Part shown: positions 20,012-26,647 of the stretch, one piece after another
Layout: the number at the start of each line of letters is the position of its first letter
Numbering within the stretch: position 1 is the stretch's first letter
Origin: Phytopseudomonas seleniipraecipitans
GTDB taxonomy: Bacteria > Pseudomonadota > Gammaproteobacteria > Pseudomonadales > Pseudomonadaceae
Direction of reading: 5' to 3'
Assembly: GCF_900102335.1 (NCBI RefSeq)
Contig: NZ_FNBM01000001.1
Location: forward strand, 868,001 to 932,000
DNA length: 64,000 nt
Notes under the pieces: model-generated
Seen by the model: the letters and a program-made list of their open reading frames with translations, nothing else
The model's database searches: none
Told to the model about the DNA's origin: nothing
Position numbers and translations under genes: made by a program

Positions 20012-22390
20012 ATGAGTAACCATCACCAAGACAAAGCCAGCCTGCTCGAGCGGCTGATCTTTAACAACCGGCCGGCGGTGATCCTGATCTGCCTGCTGGT
20101 CAGCGTCTTTCTGTTCTTCCAGGCTTCGCAGGTGCGCCCGTCGACCAGCTTCGAGAAGATGATTCCGCTCAGTCATCCGTTCATCCAGAACATGATGGAG
20201 CACCGTAACGACCTGGCGAACCTCGGCAATACCGTGCGTATTTCCGTCGAGGCCAAGCAGGGTGACATTTTCAGCAAGGAGTACATGGAGACGCTGCGTC
20301 AGATCAATGACGAGGTGTTCTATATTCCGGGTGTCGATCGCTCAGGCCTGAAGTCGCTGTGGAGCCCCAGCGTGCGCTGGACCGAGGTGACCGAGGAAGG
20401 CTTCGCCGGCGGCGAGGTGATACCGCAGACCTATGACGGTAGCCCGCAGAGCCTGGAAGCGTTGCGCAACAACGTGCTCAAGTCCGGGCAGATTGGCCGG
20501 CTGGTAGCGAACAACTTCAAATCCAGCATCATCGACGTGCCTCTGCTTGAGGCCTACCCGGACCCTGAGGATCAGGGCCGCCTGATCAAGCTCGACTACC
20601 AGCAATTTTCCCACCAACTGGAAGAGAAGATCCGCAACAAATACCAGGCGCAGAACCCGGATGTGCAGGTGCATATCATCGGCTTCGCCAAGAAGGTCGG
20701 CGACCTGATCGATGGCCTGGTCATGGTGGCGCTGTTCTTCGGCGTGGCGTTGTTGATTACCTTTGTGTTGCTGTACTGGTTCACCTGGTGCGTGCGCAGC
20801 ACCATCGCCGTGCTGATCACCACCCTGGTCGCGGTAGGCTGGCAACTGGGCTTGATGCACACCGTCGGTTTCGGCATCGATCCCTACTCGATGCTGGTGC
20901 CGTTTTTGATCTTCGCCATCGGCATTTCCCACGGCGTGCAGAAAATCAACGGCATCGCCCTGCAGTCTAGCGAAGCCGACAACGCGCTGACTGCCGCGCG
21001 GCTGACCTTCCGGCAGTTGTTCCTGCCGGGCATGATTGCCATCCTTGCTGACGCCGTGGGTTTCATTACCTTGCTGCTGATTGATATCGGCGTCATTCGT
21101 GAGCTGGCGATCGGCGCGTCCATCGGTGTCGCAGTCATCGTTTTCACCAACCTGATTCTGTTGCCGGTAGCGATCTCGTACATCGGCATCAGCAAGAAGG
21201 CGGTGGCGCGCAGCAAGCGCGACGCGGTCAGCGAGCATCCGTTCTGGCGCCTGCTGTCGAACTTCGCCAGCTCCAAGGTAGCGCCGATTTCCGTGACGCT
21301 GGCGCTGGTGGCCGGTATTGGCGGCTTCTGGTACCAGCAGCAGAACCTGCAGGTCGGTGACCTTGACCAGGGCGCGCCGGAGCTGCGCCCGGATTCGCGC
21401 TACAACCTCGACAACGATTTCGTGATTCGCAACTACTCGACCAGCTCCGATGTGCTGGTGGTCATGGTCAAGACGGCGCCCGAAGGCTGCTCGACCTATG
21501 AAGCCATGGCGGCCATGGACGAGCTGATGTGGACCATGGACAACACCGCTGGCGTGCAGTCGTCGATTTCCATGGTCAGCGTGTCGCGCCAGCTGATCAA
21601 GGGCATGAACGAGGGCAACCTGAAATGGGAAACCCTGTCGCGCAACCAGGATGTATTGAACAACTCCATCGCCCGGGCTGATGGGCTGTACAACACCGAT
21701 TGCTCCGTGGCGCCGGTGCTGGTGTTCCTCGAGGATCACAAGGCCGAGACGCTCAAGCGCGCGGTGGCGGCGGTCGAGGGTTTTATCGCCGAGCATGAGT
21801 CGGAGAATGTGCAGTTCCTGCTCGCAGCCGGTAACGCCGGTATCGAAGCGGCAACCAACGAGGTGATCAGCACGTCCGAGTTGCTCATTCTGGTGCTGGT
21901 CTACCTGTGTGTCGGCATCATGTGCATGCTGACCTTCCGCTCGTTCGCCGCGACCATCTGCATCGTGCTGCCGTTGATCCTCACCTCGATCCTCGGCAAT
22001 GCGCTGATGGCATTCCTCGGCATCGGTGTGAAAGTCGCAACCTTGCCAGTGATCGCCCTCGGCGTGGGTATCGGCGTGGACTACGGCATCTATATCTACA
22101 GCCGCATGGAAACCTTCCTGCGCGCCGGCCTGCCGTTGCAGGAAGCCTATTACCAGACGCTCAAGTCGACCGGCAAGGCGGTACTGTTTACCGGTCTGTG
22201 CCTGGCCATCGGCGTGGCGACCTGGATGTTCTCGGCGATCAAGTTCCAGGCCGATATGGGGCTGATGCTGACCTTCATGTTTATCGTCAATATGCTGGGC
22301 GCTCTGTGGCTGCTGCCAGCTCTGGCGCACTTCCTGATCAAACCGGAGAAACTGGCCGGCAAGAAGGGCGGTTCGCTGCTGTCGCATTAA
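20012..22390 (+). CDS. RND superfamily transporter (MMPL type)
   Basis: Inner-membrane transporter of 792 residues with the duplicated RND layout: one span at residues about 21-40, a periplasmic domain to about 230, a cluster of spans to about 400, a second periplasmic domain to about 610, then a second cluster. The second repeat carries the proton-relay GVGIGVDYGIYIYSR. The first repeat has GISHGV in the equivalent place, without the Asp. Size and shape resemble MMPL/hopanoid-type lipid transporters rather than tripartite drug pumps. Fourth gene of the sigma-54 operon; a 15-bp hairpin follows. Substrate unknown, most likely a lipid. Confidence 0.9.
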   Translation: MSNHHQDKASLLERLIFNNRPAVILICLLVSVFLFFQASQVRPSTSFEKMIPLSHPFIQNMMEHRNDLANLGNTVRISVEAKQGDIFSKEYMETLRQINDEVFYIPGVDRSGLKSLWSPSVRWTEVTEEGFAGGEVIPQTYDGSPQSLEALRNNVLKSGQIGRLVANNFKSSIIDVPLLEAYPDPEDQGRLIKLDYQQFSHQLEEKIRNKYQAQNPDVQVHIIGFAKKVGDLIDGLVMVALFFGVALLITFVLLYWFTWCVRSTIAVLITTLVAVGWQLGLMHTVGFGIDPYSMLVPFLIFAIGISHGVQKINGIALQSSEADNALTAARLTFRQLFLPGMIAILADAVGFITLLLIDIGVIRELAIGASIGVAVIVFTNLILLPVAISYIGISKKAVARSKRDAVSEHPFWRLLSNFASSKVAPISVTLALVAGIGGFWYQQQNLQVGDLDQGAPELRPDSRYNLDNDFVIRNYSTSSDVLVVMVKTAPEGCSTYEAMAAMDELMWTMDNTAGVQSSISMVSVSRQLIKGMNEGNLKWETLSRNQDVLNNSIARADGLYNTDCSVAPVLVFLEDHKAETLKRAVAAVEGFIAEHESENVQFLLAAGNAGIEAATNEVISTSELLILVLVYLCVGIMCMLTFRSFAATICIVLPLILTSILGNALMAFLGIGVKVATLPVIALGVGIGVDYGIYIYSRMETFLRAGLPLQEAYYQTLKSTGKAVLFTGLCLAIGVATWMFSAIKFQADMGLMLTFMFIVNMLGALWLLPALAHFLIKPEKLAGKKGGSLLSH

Positions 22391-22410
22391 AGGGCTGGTT
22401 TTGTAAAGGC

Positions 22411-22450
22411 GCGACCTCTACGGCATTTGCATGCCGTAGAGGTCGTTTCG
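22411..22450 (+). terminator. Strong hairpin terminator of the DUF1302-RND operon
   Basis: A perfect 15-bp stem (22412-22426 with 22431-22445) on a TTGC loop, starting 21 bp after the RND stop. Only a short T-rich tail follows (TTTCG). It separates the operon from the integron cassette array. Confidence 0.75.
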
Positions 22451-22620
22451 CTACTGCAGGATAGGGCTGGTTTTTATAGGGCAGTGCTGGCCGTGGAAAA
22501 GCGGAAGTCAGGCGAATGCAGGTGGTACCGCGCTTTAGGTCGGTAAGTTTTTGATTGGTATGTATTTTAATTTCTGGGAATACGGGTAGGGCGCGCTTAT
22601 ACAGAACGCTTTACTATCGT

Positions 22621-22654
22621 GTTAACGCAGAATTCTGTCTAATCACTGTTAGGA
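22621..22654 (+). other. attI-like site at the left edge of the cassette array
   Basis: The array begins at core GTTAGGA (22648-22654), preceded by CTAA-TCACTG-TTAG (22639-22652), an inverted-repeat simple site like the one in attI sites. A GTTAACGCAG stretch lies upstream, recalling GTTACGCAG direct repeats of attI1. The sequence before it is unlike the attC stems of the array. No integrase gene is present to the left: the 200 bp to the RND terminator are too short and not coding. Confidence 0.4.
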
Positions 22655-22660
22655 GAACTC

Positions 22661-22963
22661 ATGCAAAATCTTGCAGACTCCCTTTTGAATTACCTTTGGA
22701 CTCTGAATTTCTCAAGTGATGACATAGGATTTGACGAAGACTGGGCCGTAAAAGAAATTGAGTCTTTAGCTCATGAGATAGAACACAATTTCACTGACGC
22801 AGAGCGCCAAGCTCTTAAAGACTCTGCGAGCCGATCCCTGGCGAGATGGCTAAGAGAACCTGATGAACACGGCTATACGCCACGTAAGCTTCTTAAACCA
22901 GAACAAAGAATTTTTCTTGAATGCATAGCATCAGGAAAATTTAGCGGCCCAGAGCTCTCCTAA
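22661..22963 (+). CDS. Cassette 1: hypothetical acidic protein
   Basis: Protein of 100 residues, acidic, no signal peptide or membrane span, predicted mostly helical (WAVKEIESLAHEIEHNF, DAERQALKDSASRSLARWL). I recognise no family. The ribosome site is AGGAG, which is part of the recombination core GTTAGGAG at the cassette edge, six bases before ATG 22661. The TAA stop lies inside the attC start (CCTAAC). Low GC compared with the chromosome indicates foreign origin. Confidence 0.8.
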   Translation: MQNLADSLLNYLWTLNFSSDDIGFDEDWAVKEIESLAHEIEHNFTDAERQALKDSASRSLARWLREPDEHGYTPRKLLKPEQRIFLECIASGKFSGPELS

Positions 22964-23034
22964 CAATGCACTCAAATCGCTCACTTCGTTCGCTGGGACG
23001 GGCTAACGCCCGCCCCTTAGCTTAATCGTTAGAA
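22956..23034 (+). repeat. attC site 1
   Basis: Starts TCTCCTAAC and ends GTTAGAA (23028-23034). Nine bases at the start are the exact reverse complement of the cassette start at 22648-22656. Inner stem-loop GGGCTAACGCCC. Belongs to the sub-type with TTAGCTTAATC before the core, shared with site 3. Confidence 0.9.
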
Positions 23035-23037
23035 GCT

Positions 23038-23394
23038 ATGTATCAAATACCCAAAAAACTAGACTTGTCGGAAGCAATAGGCCAATGCACAACGCAGCTC
23101 CGGATTGGGCCATTCGATATCCAATTCAGCTTCGGCAAGGTCAATTTCAATATTCAGTCGCGAGTCGTTCTCAAATCTGATGGCAAGATTATCGGGCAGT
23201 GGGAAGAAGGCTCATGGCCTGATGCAACCTTCTATGAGGTTTTTAACCGCGCCATGGTCAATTGGCAACTTCAAGAAAACAGCATTATTTTGAGCTTAGA
23301 AAATGGAATAGAGATGCAGCTAATTGCAGGCAACGATGGATATGAATGCATACAGATCTCTATCGAAGAGCAGAATATTCTCTGGGTCATATAG
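23038..23394 (+). CDS. Cassette 2: hypothetical protein
   Basis: Protein of 118 residues, predicted mostly beta (LRIGPFDIQFSFGKVNFNIQ, LENGIEMQLIAGNDGYECIQI). The pattern of alternating strands with a conserved IG.FDI.F start recalls small DUF6188-like or contact-inhibition immunity-like proteins; this is a resemblance, not an assignment. ATG 23038 is only nine bases from the cassette edge, so the ribosome site must be AGAAG within the recombination core. Stop TAG is two bases before the attC. Confidence 0.8.
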   Translation: MYQIPKKLDLSEAIGQCTTQLRIGPFDIQFSFGKVNFNIQSRVVLKSDGKIIGQWEEGSWPDATFYEVFNRAMVNWQLQENSIILSLENGIEMQLIAGNDGYECIQISIEEQNILWVI

Positions 23395-23396
23395 CC

Positions 23397-23476
23397 GCTT
23401 CTAACAAATGGTTCAAATCGTTCGCTTCGCTCACTGGGACGGGCTAAAGCCCGCCCCTTAACCAAACGTTATAAGC
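23397..23476 (+). repeat. attC site 2
   Basis: Starts GCTTCTAAC, exact reverse complement of the start of cassette 2 (GTTAGAAGC, 23028-23036). Ends GTTATAAGC (23468-23476). Inner stem-loop GGGCTAAAGCCC. Sub-type with TTAACCAAAC before the core. Confidence 0.92.
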
Positions 23477-23485
23477 CAAGGTGGC

Positions 23486-24073
23486 ATGGTGAGTAAATTT
23501 ACAATCGCAATTATTATCTTTGTAGCAACTTTCCTCGCTGGGTGCTCTGATGGATTTGAAGAAAATGGCTACACAGTAGGCCCCAAGGGGGAGCCACCAA
23601 AGGCTTTGAAGTTAGGTTACTCAAGAAAATTTACCGTAGAGCAAAAAAATTACGTCAAGGCGCTAGGCGAAATTCACGCCTTTTTAATAGAAAACAAATT
23701 TTCCCCTTACTACCGCCCATGCTTTTCTGATGTTTTAGATATAAGAGTAACCGCCAACATCAAAAAGAACAAAGAGACATTTCCTTGCGTACTAGTTGGC
23801 GCCGCAAAAGGCGAGCTAACCAATGTATACTTCAATGTCACCATAGACGATGTAATGTTTAATCAGCTCGACAATAACAACAGGCTAATACTCACCGTAA
23901 ACATGTACGGAAAAGATGGTCTCGCTGCTCCTTTCTCAAAAAATATTGAGCCAAAGCTTACAAAACTTTACCAACCCCCCACAGAGCGTAAATGTGCGTG
24001 TTGGCTTATAACAATGCGCTCAAATCGTTCGCTCCGCTCACTGGGACTGGCTAAAGCCCGCCCCTTAGCTTAA
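23486..24073 (+). CDS. Cassette 3: lipoprotein, reading through its attC
   Basis: Protein of 195 residues beginning MVSKFTIAIIIFVATFLAGC, a lipoprotein signal with lipobox LAGC (Cys20) followed by Ser. The mature part is unknown. Start ATG 23486 follows AAGG. The last 24 or so residues are encoded by the attC (TMRSNRSLRSLGLAKARPLA), which is not a natural protein end. A run of six C at 23975-23980 precedes it: one extra C would give a TAA at 23989-23991, one fewer C a TAA at 24009-24011 inside the attC start, as in cassettes 1 and 5. A slipped C-tract is therefore likely. The lipoprotein call is secure; the C-terminus is not. Confidence 0.72.
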   Translation: MVSKFTIAIIIFVATFLAGCSDGFEENGYTVGPKGEPPKALKLGYSRKFTVEQKNYVKALGEIHAFLIENKFSPYYRPCFSDVLDIRVTANIKKNKETFPCVLVGAAKGELTNVYFNVTIDDVMFNQLDNNNRLILTVNMYGKDGLAAPFSKNIEPKLTKLYQPPTERKCACWLITMRSNRSLRSLGLAKARPLA

Positions 24074-24083
24074 TCGTTAGAGG
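24001..24083 (+). repeat. attC site 3
   Basis: Starts TTGGCTTATAAC, twelve bases exactly complementary to the cassette 3 start (23468-23479), the longest match in the array. Ends GTTAGAGG (24076-24083). It has GGGACTGGCT in place of GGGACGGGCT, one base different from the others, and the TTAGCTTAATC sub-type before the core, like site 1. Confidence 0.92.
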
Positions 24084-24095
24084 TATAGCTCAGCC

Positions 24096-24587
24096 ATGGG
24101 TCTACAAGCAGCTCTTGTTAGGGATGGGCTTCGACTTGGCTTATGCGAGGTGCGAGATGTTGTTCAGTGGGCGGACCATCAACTAGCCCGTTTGGAAAAT
24201 CCACCTTATGAGCTGATTGAGCTTTCATTGCTAGGCAGCAGTGTTCATGACGCTGAAAGTAAGTTGCGCGAACTCAGCGAAAGCATCTCGGTCGCTGAGA
24301 CGCTTCCGGTGCTGCTTTCAGCAGCCAACAAACGTCTTCAGACAGAGACCGAATTTGGCCCGAGACTGGCTGAAGCGCTGTATCAAATATACATTCAGAA
24401 CAGCGCCATTCTCTCAGAGTCTTTTTCTATGTGTGGCTACTTCGACGATGCGTACAGCCTTGCTAGTTCTGGAACTTTTGGGACGTTAGGGGGCGTGTAC
24501 CGGGAACTGCTTGAGTTTACGGCAGGGTTCAAATCCTCCTCTAACAAGTGGTTCGAGTCGTTCGCTTCGCTCACTGGGACGGGCTAA
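24096..24587 (+). CDS. Cassette 4: hypothetical protein ending in its attC
   Basis: Protein of 163 residues from ATG 24096. Predicted helical (LGLCEVRDVVQWADHQLARL, ESKLRELSESISVAETLPVL), cytoplasmic. The frame continues into the attC, which supplies about the last 15 residues (NKWFESFASLTGTG). I recognise no family with certainty. The ribosome site, AGAGG of the core, is 12 bases away and weak. GC content is higher than in the other cassettes. Confidence 0.72.
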   Translation: MGLQAALVRDGLRLGLCEVRDVVQWADHQLARLENPPYELIELSLLGSSVHDAESKLRELSESISVAETLPVLLSAANKRLQTETEFGPRLAEALYQIYIQNSAILSESFSMCGYFDDAYSLASSGTFGTLGGVYRELLEFTAGFKSSSNKWFESFASLTGTG

Positions 24588-24614
24588 AGCCCGCCCCTTA
24601 ACCAAACGTTAGGT
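24538..24614 (+). repeat. attC site 4
   Basis: Starts CCTCTAAC, exact reverse complement of the cassette 4 start (GTTAGAGG, 24076-24083). Ends GTTAGGT (24608-24614). TTAACCAAAC sub-type, inner loop GGGCTAAAGCCC. Confidence 0.92.
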
Positions 24615-24621
24615 AATACAT

Positions 24622-24975
24622 ATGAAGTGTCCAATATGTACCGGACCTCTCCAAGAAATTGAGGTAACACCATGCTATGACTGCGGCCATGAGCCTAATG
24701 AACTGGAAGATCTGAAAAACGAAGAACACGAATACTATTTATTTGAGTTATGGGCGACCGAAATAGTGCTTTGTGATTTTTGCGATCCAGACTTCGGCTC
24801 TTACCTCCCTAGGTACTTTGGACTACCTGACAACGCTTCAACAGACTATCCATTAACGCTCATAAGAAAGATTGAGACTCCTGAAACCGTTCGTGACTTG
24901 TACTGCGAAAAATGTAAGCGTCGACTAGACTTTTTGAAATTCTTAGAAAGTGCACGCCGCCATAATAAAACCTAA
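24622..24975 (+). CDS. Cassette 5: Cys-pair (zinc-ribbon-like) protein
   Basis: Protein of 117 residues with four Cys-x2-Cys pairs: CPIC (residues 3-6), CYDC (18-21), CDFC (about 51-54) and CEKC (about 94-97). The pairs could bind two zinc ions in ribbon folds. Otherwise acidic, cytoplasmic. I recognise no named family, though short multi-CxxC proteins are frequent in cassette arrays. Start ATG 24622; the TAA stop is inside the attC start (ACCTAAC). Confidence 0.82.
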   Translation: MKCPICTGPLQEIEVTPCYDCGHEPNELEDLKNEEHEYYLFELWATEIVLCDFCDPDFGSYLPRYFGLPDNASTDYPLTLIRKIETPETVRDLYCEKCKRRLDFLKFLESARRHNKT

Positions 24976-25045
24976 CAAATGTTCAAACCGTTCGCTTCGC
25001 TCACTGGGACGGGCTAAAGCCCGCCCCTTAACCAAACGTTAGGTT
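24970..25045 (+). repeat. attC site 5
   Basis: Starts ACCTAAC, exact reverse complement of the cassette 5 start (GTTAGGT). Ends GTTAGGTT (25038-25045). TTAACCAAAC sub-type. Confidence 0.92.
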
Positions 25046-25049
25046 GCAA

Positions 25050-25766
25050 ATGGCAAATCGATCATATATCTGGAACACAGCAACACCAGGCGCCAATCCT
25101 TGGAATCATTTGGATGGTTTAAATCAGGGCATTGAATTCGTTGAAATTGCTGATGCATCTAATAGAATTCCTGTTCCTTGGCTATGTTGTTTTAGAGGGG
25201 CAGAGCTGAATAAGGTCAGTATTCCACTTGAGCCTCATGACAATGGCTTCCAACCTGAACCATTGATTTTCGAACTTCCATGGATTGAAGTTTCTACTGC
25301 GCAGAAAAACCTTCAGGAAAGCCTTCACATATTTCAAGAACTAACTGGCGACTTGCTCCTAGGAGAAGGCTGTTGGGATTATGCCTGTATAGGTCTCGTA
25401 GATCTTCCCCTGCCATACTTAGTGCTTAACCCAATAGATGTTTTCTTTATGAATGATCCATTGGAAGAAGCTGAAAAATTCGCAAGATGTTTACACGAAT
25501 CTTCAGGCTCAATGGAGCTAATTAAGCATTTATCGTTTTTTAATGAATACTTTCCGGCATACCCTGCACATGATTTTTATTCTTTACCCTTCAGCGAGCT
25601 AAATCATCAAGCCCGCCTGGAATCATCCAGAGCTTTAGATGCGGCATATTTGGGAAAGAACAATTGGTACTGGCATCGGGCAATTGAACAGAAGCACACC
25701 CCGCCTGAACCTCCAGTGCAGAACAAAGTAGCTCGCGAAAAAAAGCAATGGTGGCGTTTATGGTAG
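25050..25766 (+). CDS. Cassette 6: hypothetical protein beginning MANRSY
   Basis: Protein of 238 residues from ATG 25050 (MANRSYIWNTATPGANPW); a TTG at 25044 is the only upstream alternative and lacks a ribosome site. The MANRSY opening resembles a widespread family of uncharacterised proteins I have seen in varied bacteria, often near contact-dependent or cassette loci; I cannot name a function. No signal peptide or spans. Rich in aromatic and acidic residues; the C-terminus is basic (KVAREKKQWWRLW). Stop TAG directly abuts the attC. It is the largest cassette gene and the last of the array. Confidence 0.8.
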   Translation: MANRSYIWNTATPGANPWNHLDGLNQGIEFVEIADASNRIPVPWLCCFRGAELNKVSIPLEPHDNGFQPEPLIFELPWIEVSTAQKNLQESLHIFQELTGDLLLGEGCWDYACIGLVDLPLPYLVLNPIDVFFMNDPLEEAEKFARCLHESSGSMELIKHLSFFNEYFPAYPAHDFYSLPFSELNHQARLESSRALDAAYLGKNNWYWHRAIEQKHTPPEPPVQNKVAREKKQWWRLW

Positions 25767-25843
25767 AACCTAACAACTGGTTCAAATTGCTCGCCGAGCT
25801 CGCTGGGACGGGCTAAAGCCCGCCCCTTAACCAAACGTTATGT
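25767..25843 (+). repeat. attC site 6, right end of the array
   Basis: Starts AACCTAAC, exact reverse complement of the cassette 6 start (GTTAGGTT). Ends GTTATGT (25837-25843). It is the most diverged in the upper stem (TTGCTCGCCGAGCTCGC). No matching GGTTCACATAAC occurs to the right, so the bases after 25837 are either chromosomal or the stub of a lost seventh cassette. Confidence 0.9.
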
Positions 25844-25870
25844 GAACCCATTGAGATGATCGGCAAATGA

Positions 25871-25895
25871 AAAACCGCCGCCTGTCCGCGGTTTT
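25871..25895 (+). terminator. Terminator-like hairpin after the array
   Basis: AAAACCGC (25871-25878) pairs with GCGGTTTT (25888-25895) around a nine-base loop. The T-run on one side and A-run on the other make it suitable for both directions. It separates the array from lysE. Confidence 0.6.
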
Positions 25896-25953
25896 CGCAT
25901 TTTAGAACGTGCGAATTTTCTTCAATACTCCCGCCCGGGCGCTGCGTAACCTG

Positions 25954-25975
25954 CCTCACTCGATCAGCAGTGAGG
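25954..25975 (+). promoter_or_regulatory. Inverted repeat covering the lysE ribosome site
   Basis: CCTCACT (25954-25960) and AGTGAGG (25969-25975) form a perfect 7-bp inverted repeat with an eight-base spacer. The right arm contains the GAGG that lies seven bases before the lysE ATG at 25983. It may be an operator or an RNA hairpin that hides the ribosome site. Confidence 0.45.
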
Positions 25976-25982
25976 TAGGGTG

Positions 25983-26573
25983 ATGATAAGTCTTTATCTG
26001 TCCATGGCGGCCTTTGCGCTGGCCGCTTCCATTTCGCCCGGGCCGGTCAACCTGGTTTCGCTGAGGACTGGCGCACGCGAAGGTTTACGGGTGGCGCTGC
26101 GCCATGTCGCGGGTGCCACGCTGGGCTTCACACTGCTGCTGGTTCTGATCGGTCTGGGGTTGCACACGCTGTTGAGCGTCTTGCCCTGGTTGACCAGTGC
26201 CATCCGCTGGGCGGGCGTGGCGTTTTTGTTTTACCTGGCCTGGCGCCTGACCATCGACGATGGAGCGCTGCAGGCCCGTGCCGGCGCGGTGGTCAGCCCG
26301 TTCATGCAGGGCGCGCTGATGCAGTGGCTCAACCCCAAGGCCTGGCTGGCGGCGATTGCCGGCTTGGGCGCGTTCGTGGCGGACGGCGATGTGATGCTGC
26401 TTTGGCAATTCGCGTTGATCTATTGCCTGGTTTGTTACCTGTCGCTGGCGTGCTGGGCCTATGCCGGCACCTGTCTTCAGCCCTATTTGCAGGAGCCGCA
26501 TCGGGTGCGGGCTTTCAATAGGGTATTGGCGGGATTGCTGGTGGCCAGTGCGGGGTATTTGCTGCTGGTATAA
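25983..26573 (+). CDS. LysE-family amino-acid / metabolite exporter
   Basis: Inner-membrane protein of 196 residues with six spans, typical of LysE/RhtB exporters. SISPGPVNLVSLRTGAREGL at residues about 16-35 is the family signature (PGP motif after the first span), and LMQWLNPKAWLAAIAGLGA near residue 115 is the second conserved region. Start ATG 25983 is preferred over GTG 25980 because of GAGG spacing. The AraC gene 387 bp away is convergent; LysE and AraC genes are often paired in Pseudomonas, so the regulator may control it. Substrate unknown. Confidence 0.9.
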   Translation: MISLYLSMAAFALAASISPGPVNLVSLRTGAREGLRVALRHVAGATLGFTLLLVLIGLGLHTLLSVLPWLTSAIRWAGVAFLFYLAWRLTIDDGALQARAGAVVSPFMQGALMQWLNPKAWLAAIAGLGAFVADGDVMLLWQFALIYCLVCYLSLACWAYAGTCLQPYLQEPHRVRAFNRVLAGLLVASAGYLLLV

Positions 26574-26647
26574 GCCCGTTAGAACCTGTTCACGATCTTT
26601 ATGCGCGAGACGCGGCAACTTCAAGGCAGAGGCGGTCGCTCAGCGAT

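Larger units (their letters stand above)
22649..25837 (+). mobile_element. Integron gene-cassette array without integrase (CALIN), six cassettes
   Basis: Six consecutive cassettes, all with genes on the + strand, each ending in an attC site of 74-83 bp. Cassette limits: 22649-23028, 23029-23468, 23469-24076, 24077-24608, 24609-25038, 25039-25837. In every case the first 7-12 bases of the cassette (after the G of GTT) are the exact reverse complement of the start of that cassette's attC, as expected if each was once a free circle joined at its own attC. Composition is clearly more AT-rich than the flanks. No integrase is seen. Chromosomal integrons are known in several Pseudomonas lineages; this matches a cluster of attC sites lacking an integrase, though an integrase outside the window cannot be excluded. 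Confidence 0.92.

Noticed and set aside
20342..22387. 681-residue open frame opposite the RND gene, and a 706-residue one opposite fadH (2560-4680)
   Set aside because: Same reason: antisense shadows with His/Gln/Arg-rich nonsense sequence.
24483..24495. GTTAGGG inside cassette 4 as an extra recombination core
   Set aside because: It lacks the attC stem and a complementary partner, and lies within the coding frame.
24076..24545. tRNA-like pieces: TATAGCTCAG near 24084 and GGTTCAAATCC near 24527
   Set aside because: They are about 440 bp apart; no anticodon arm lies between them, the D-arm partner GAGC is missing and the acceptor arms do not pair. The complementarity of the ends is explained by attC.
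23271..25834. Minus-strand open frames beginning MVKGRALARPSE at several attC sites
   Set aside because: They arise from translation of the attC repeats in reverse; not genes.
22956..25843. Regularly repeated sequences that could suggest a CRISPR array
   Set aside because: Repeats are 74-83 bp with gene-sized spacers, end in GTTRRRY cores and have cassette-end complementarity; they are attC sites.
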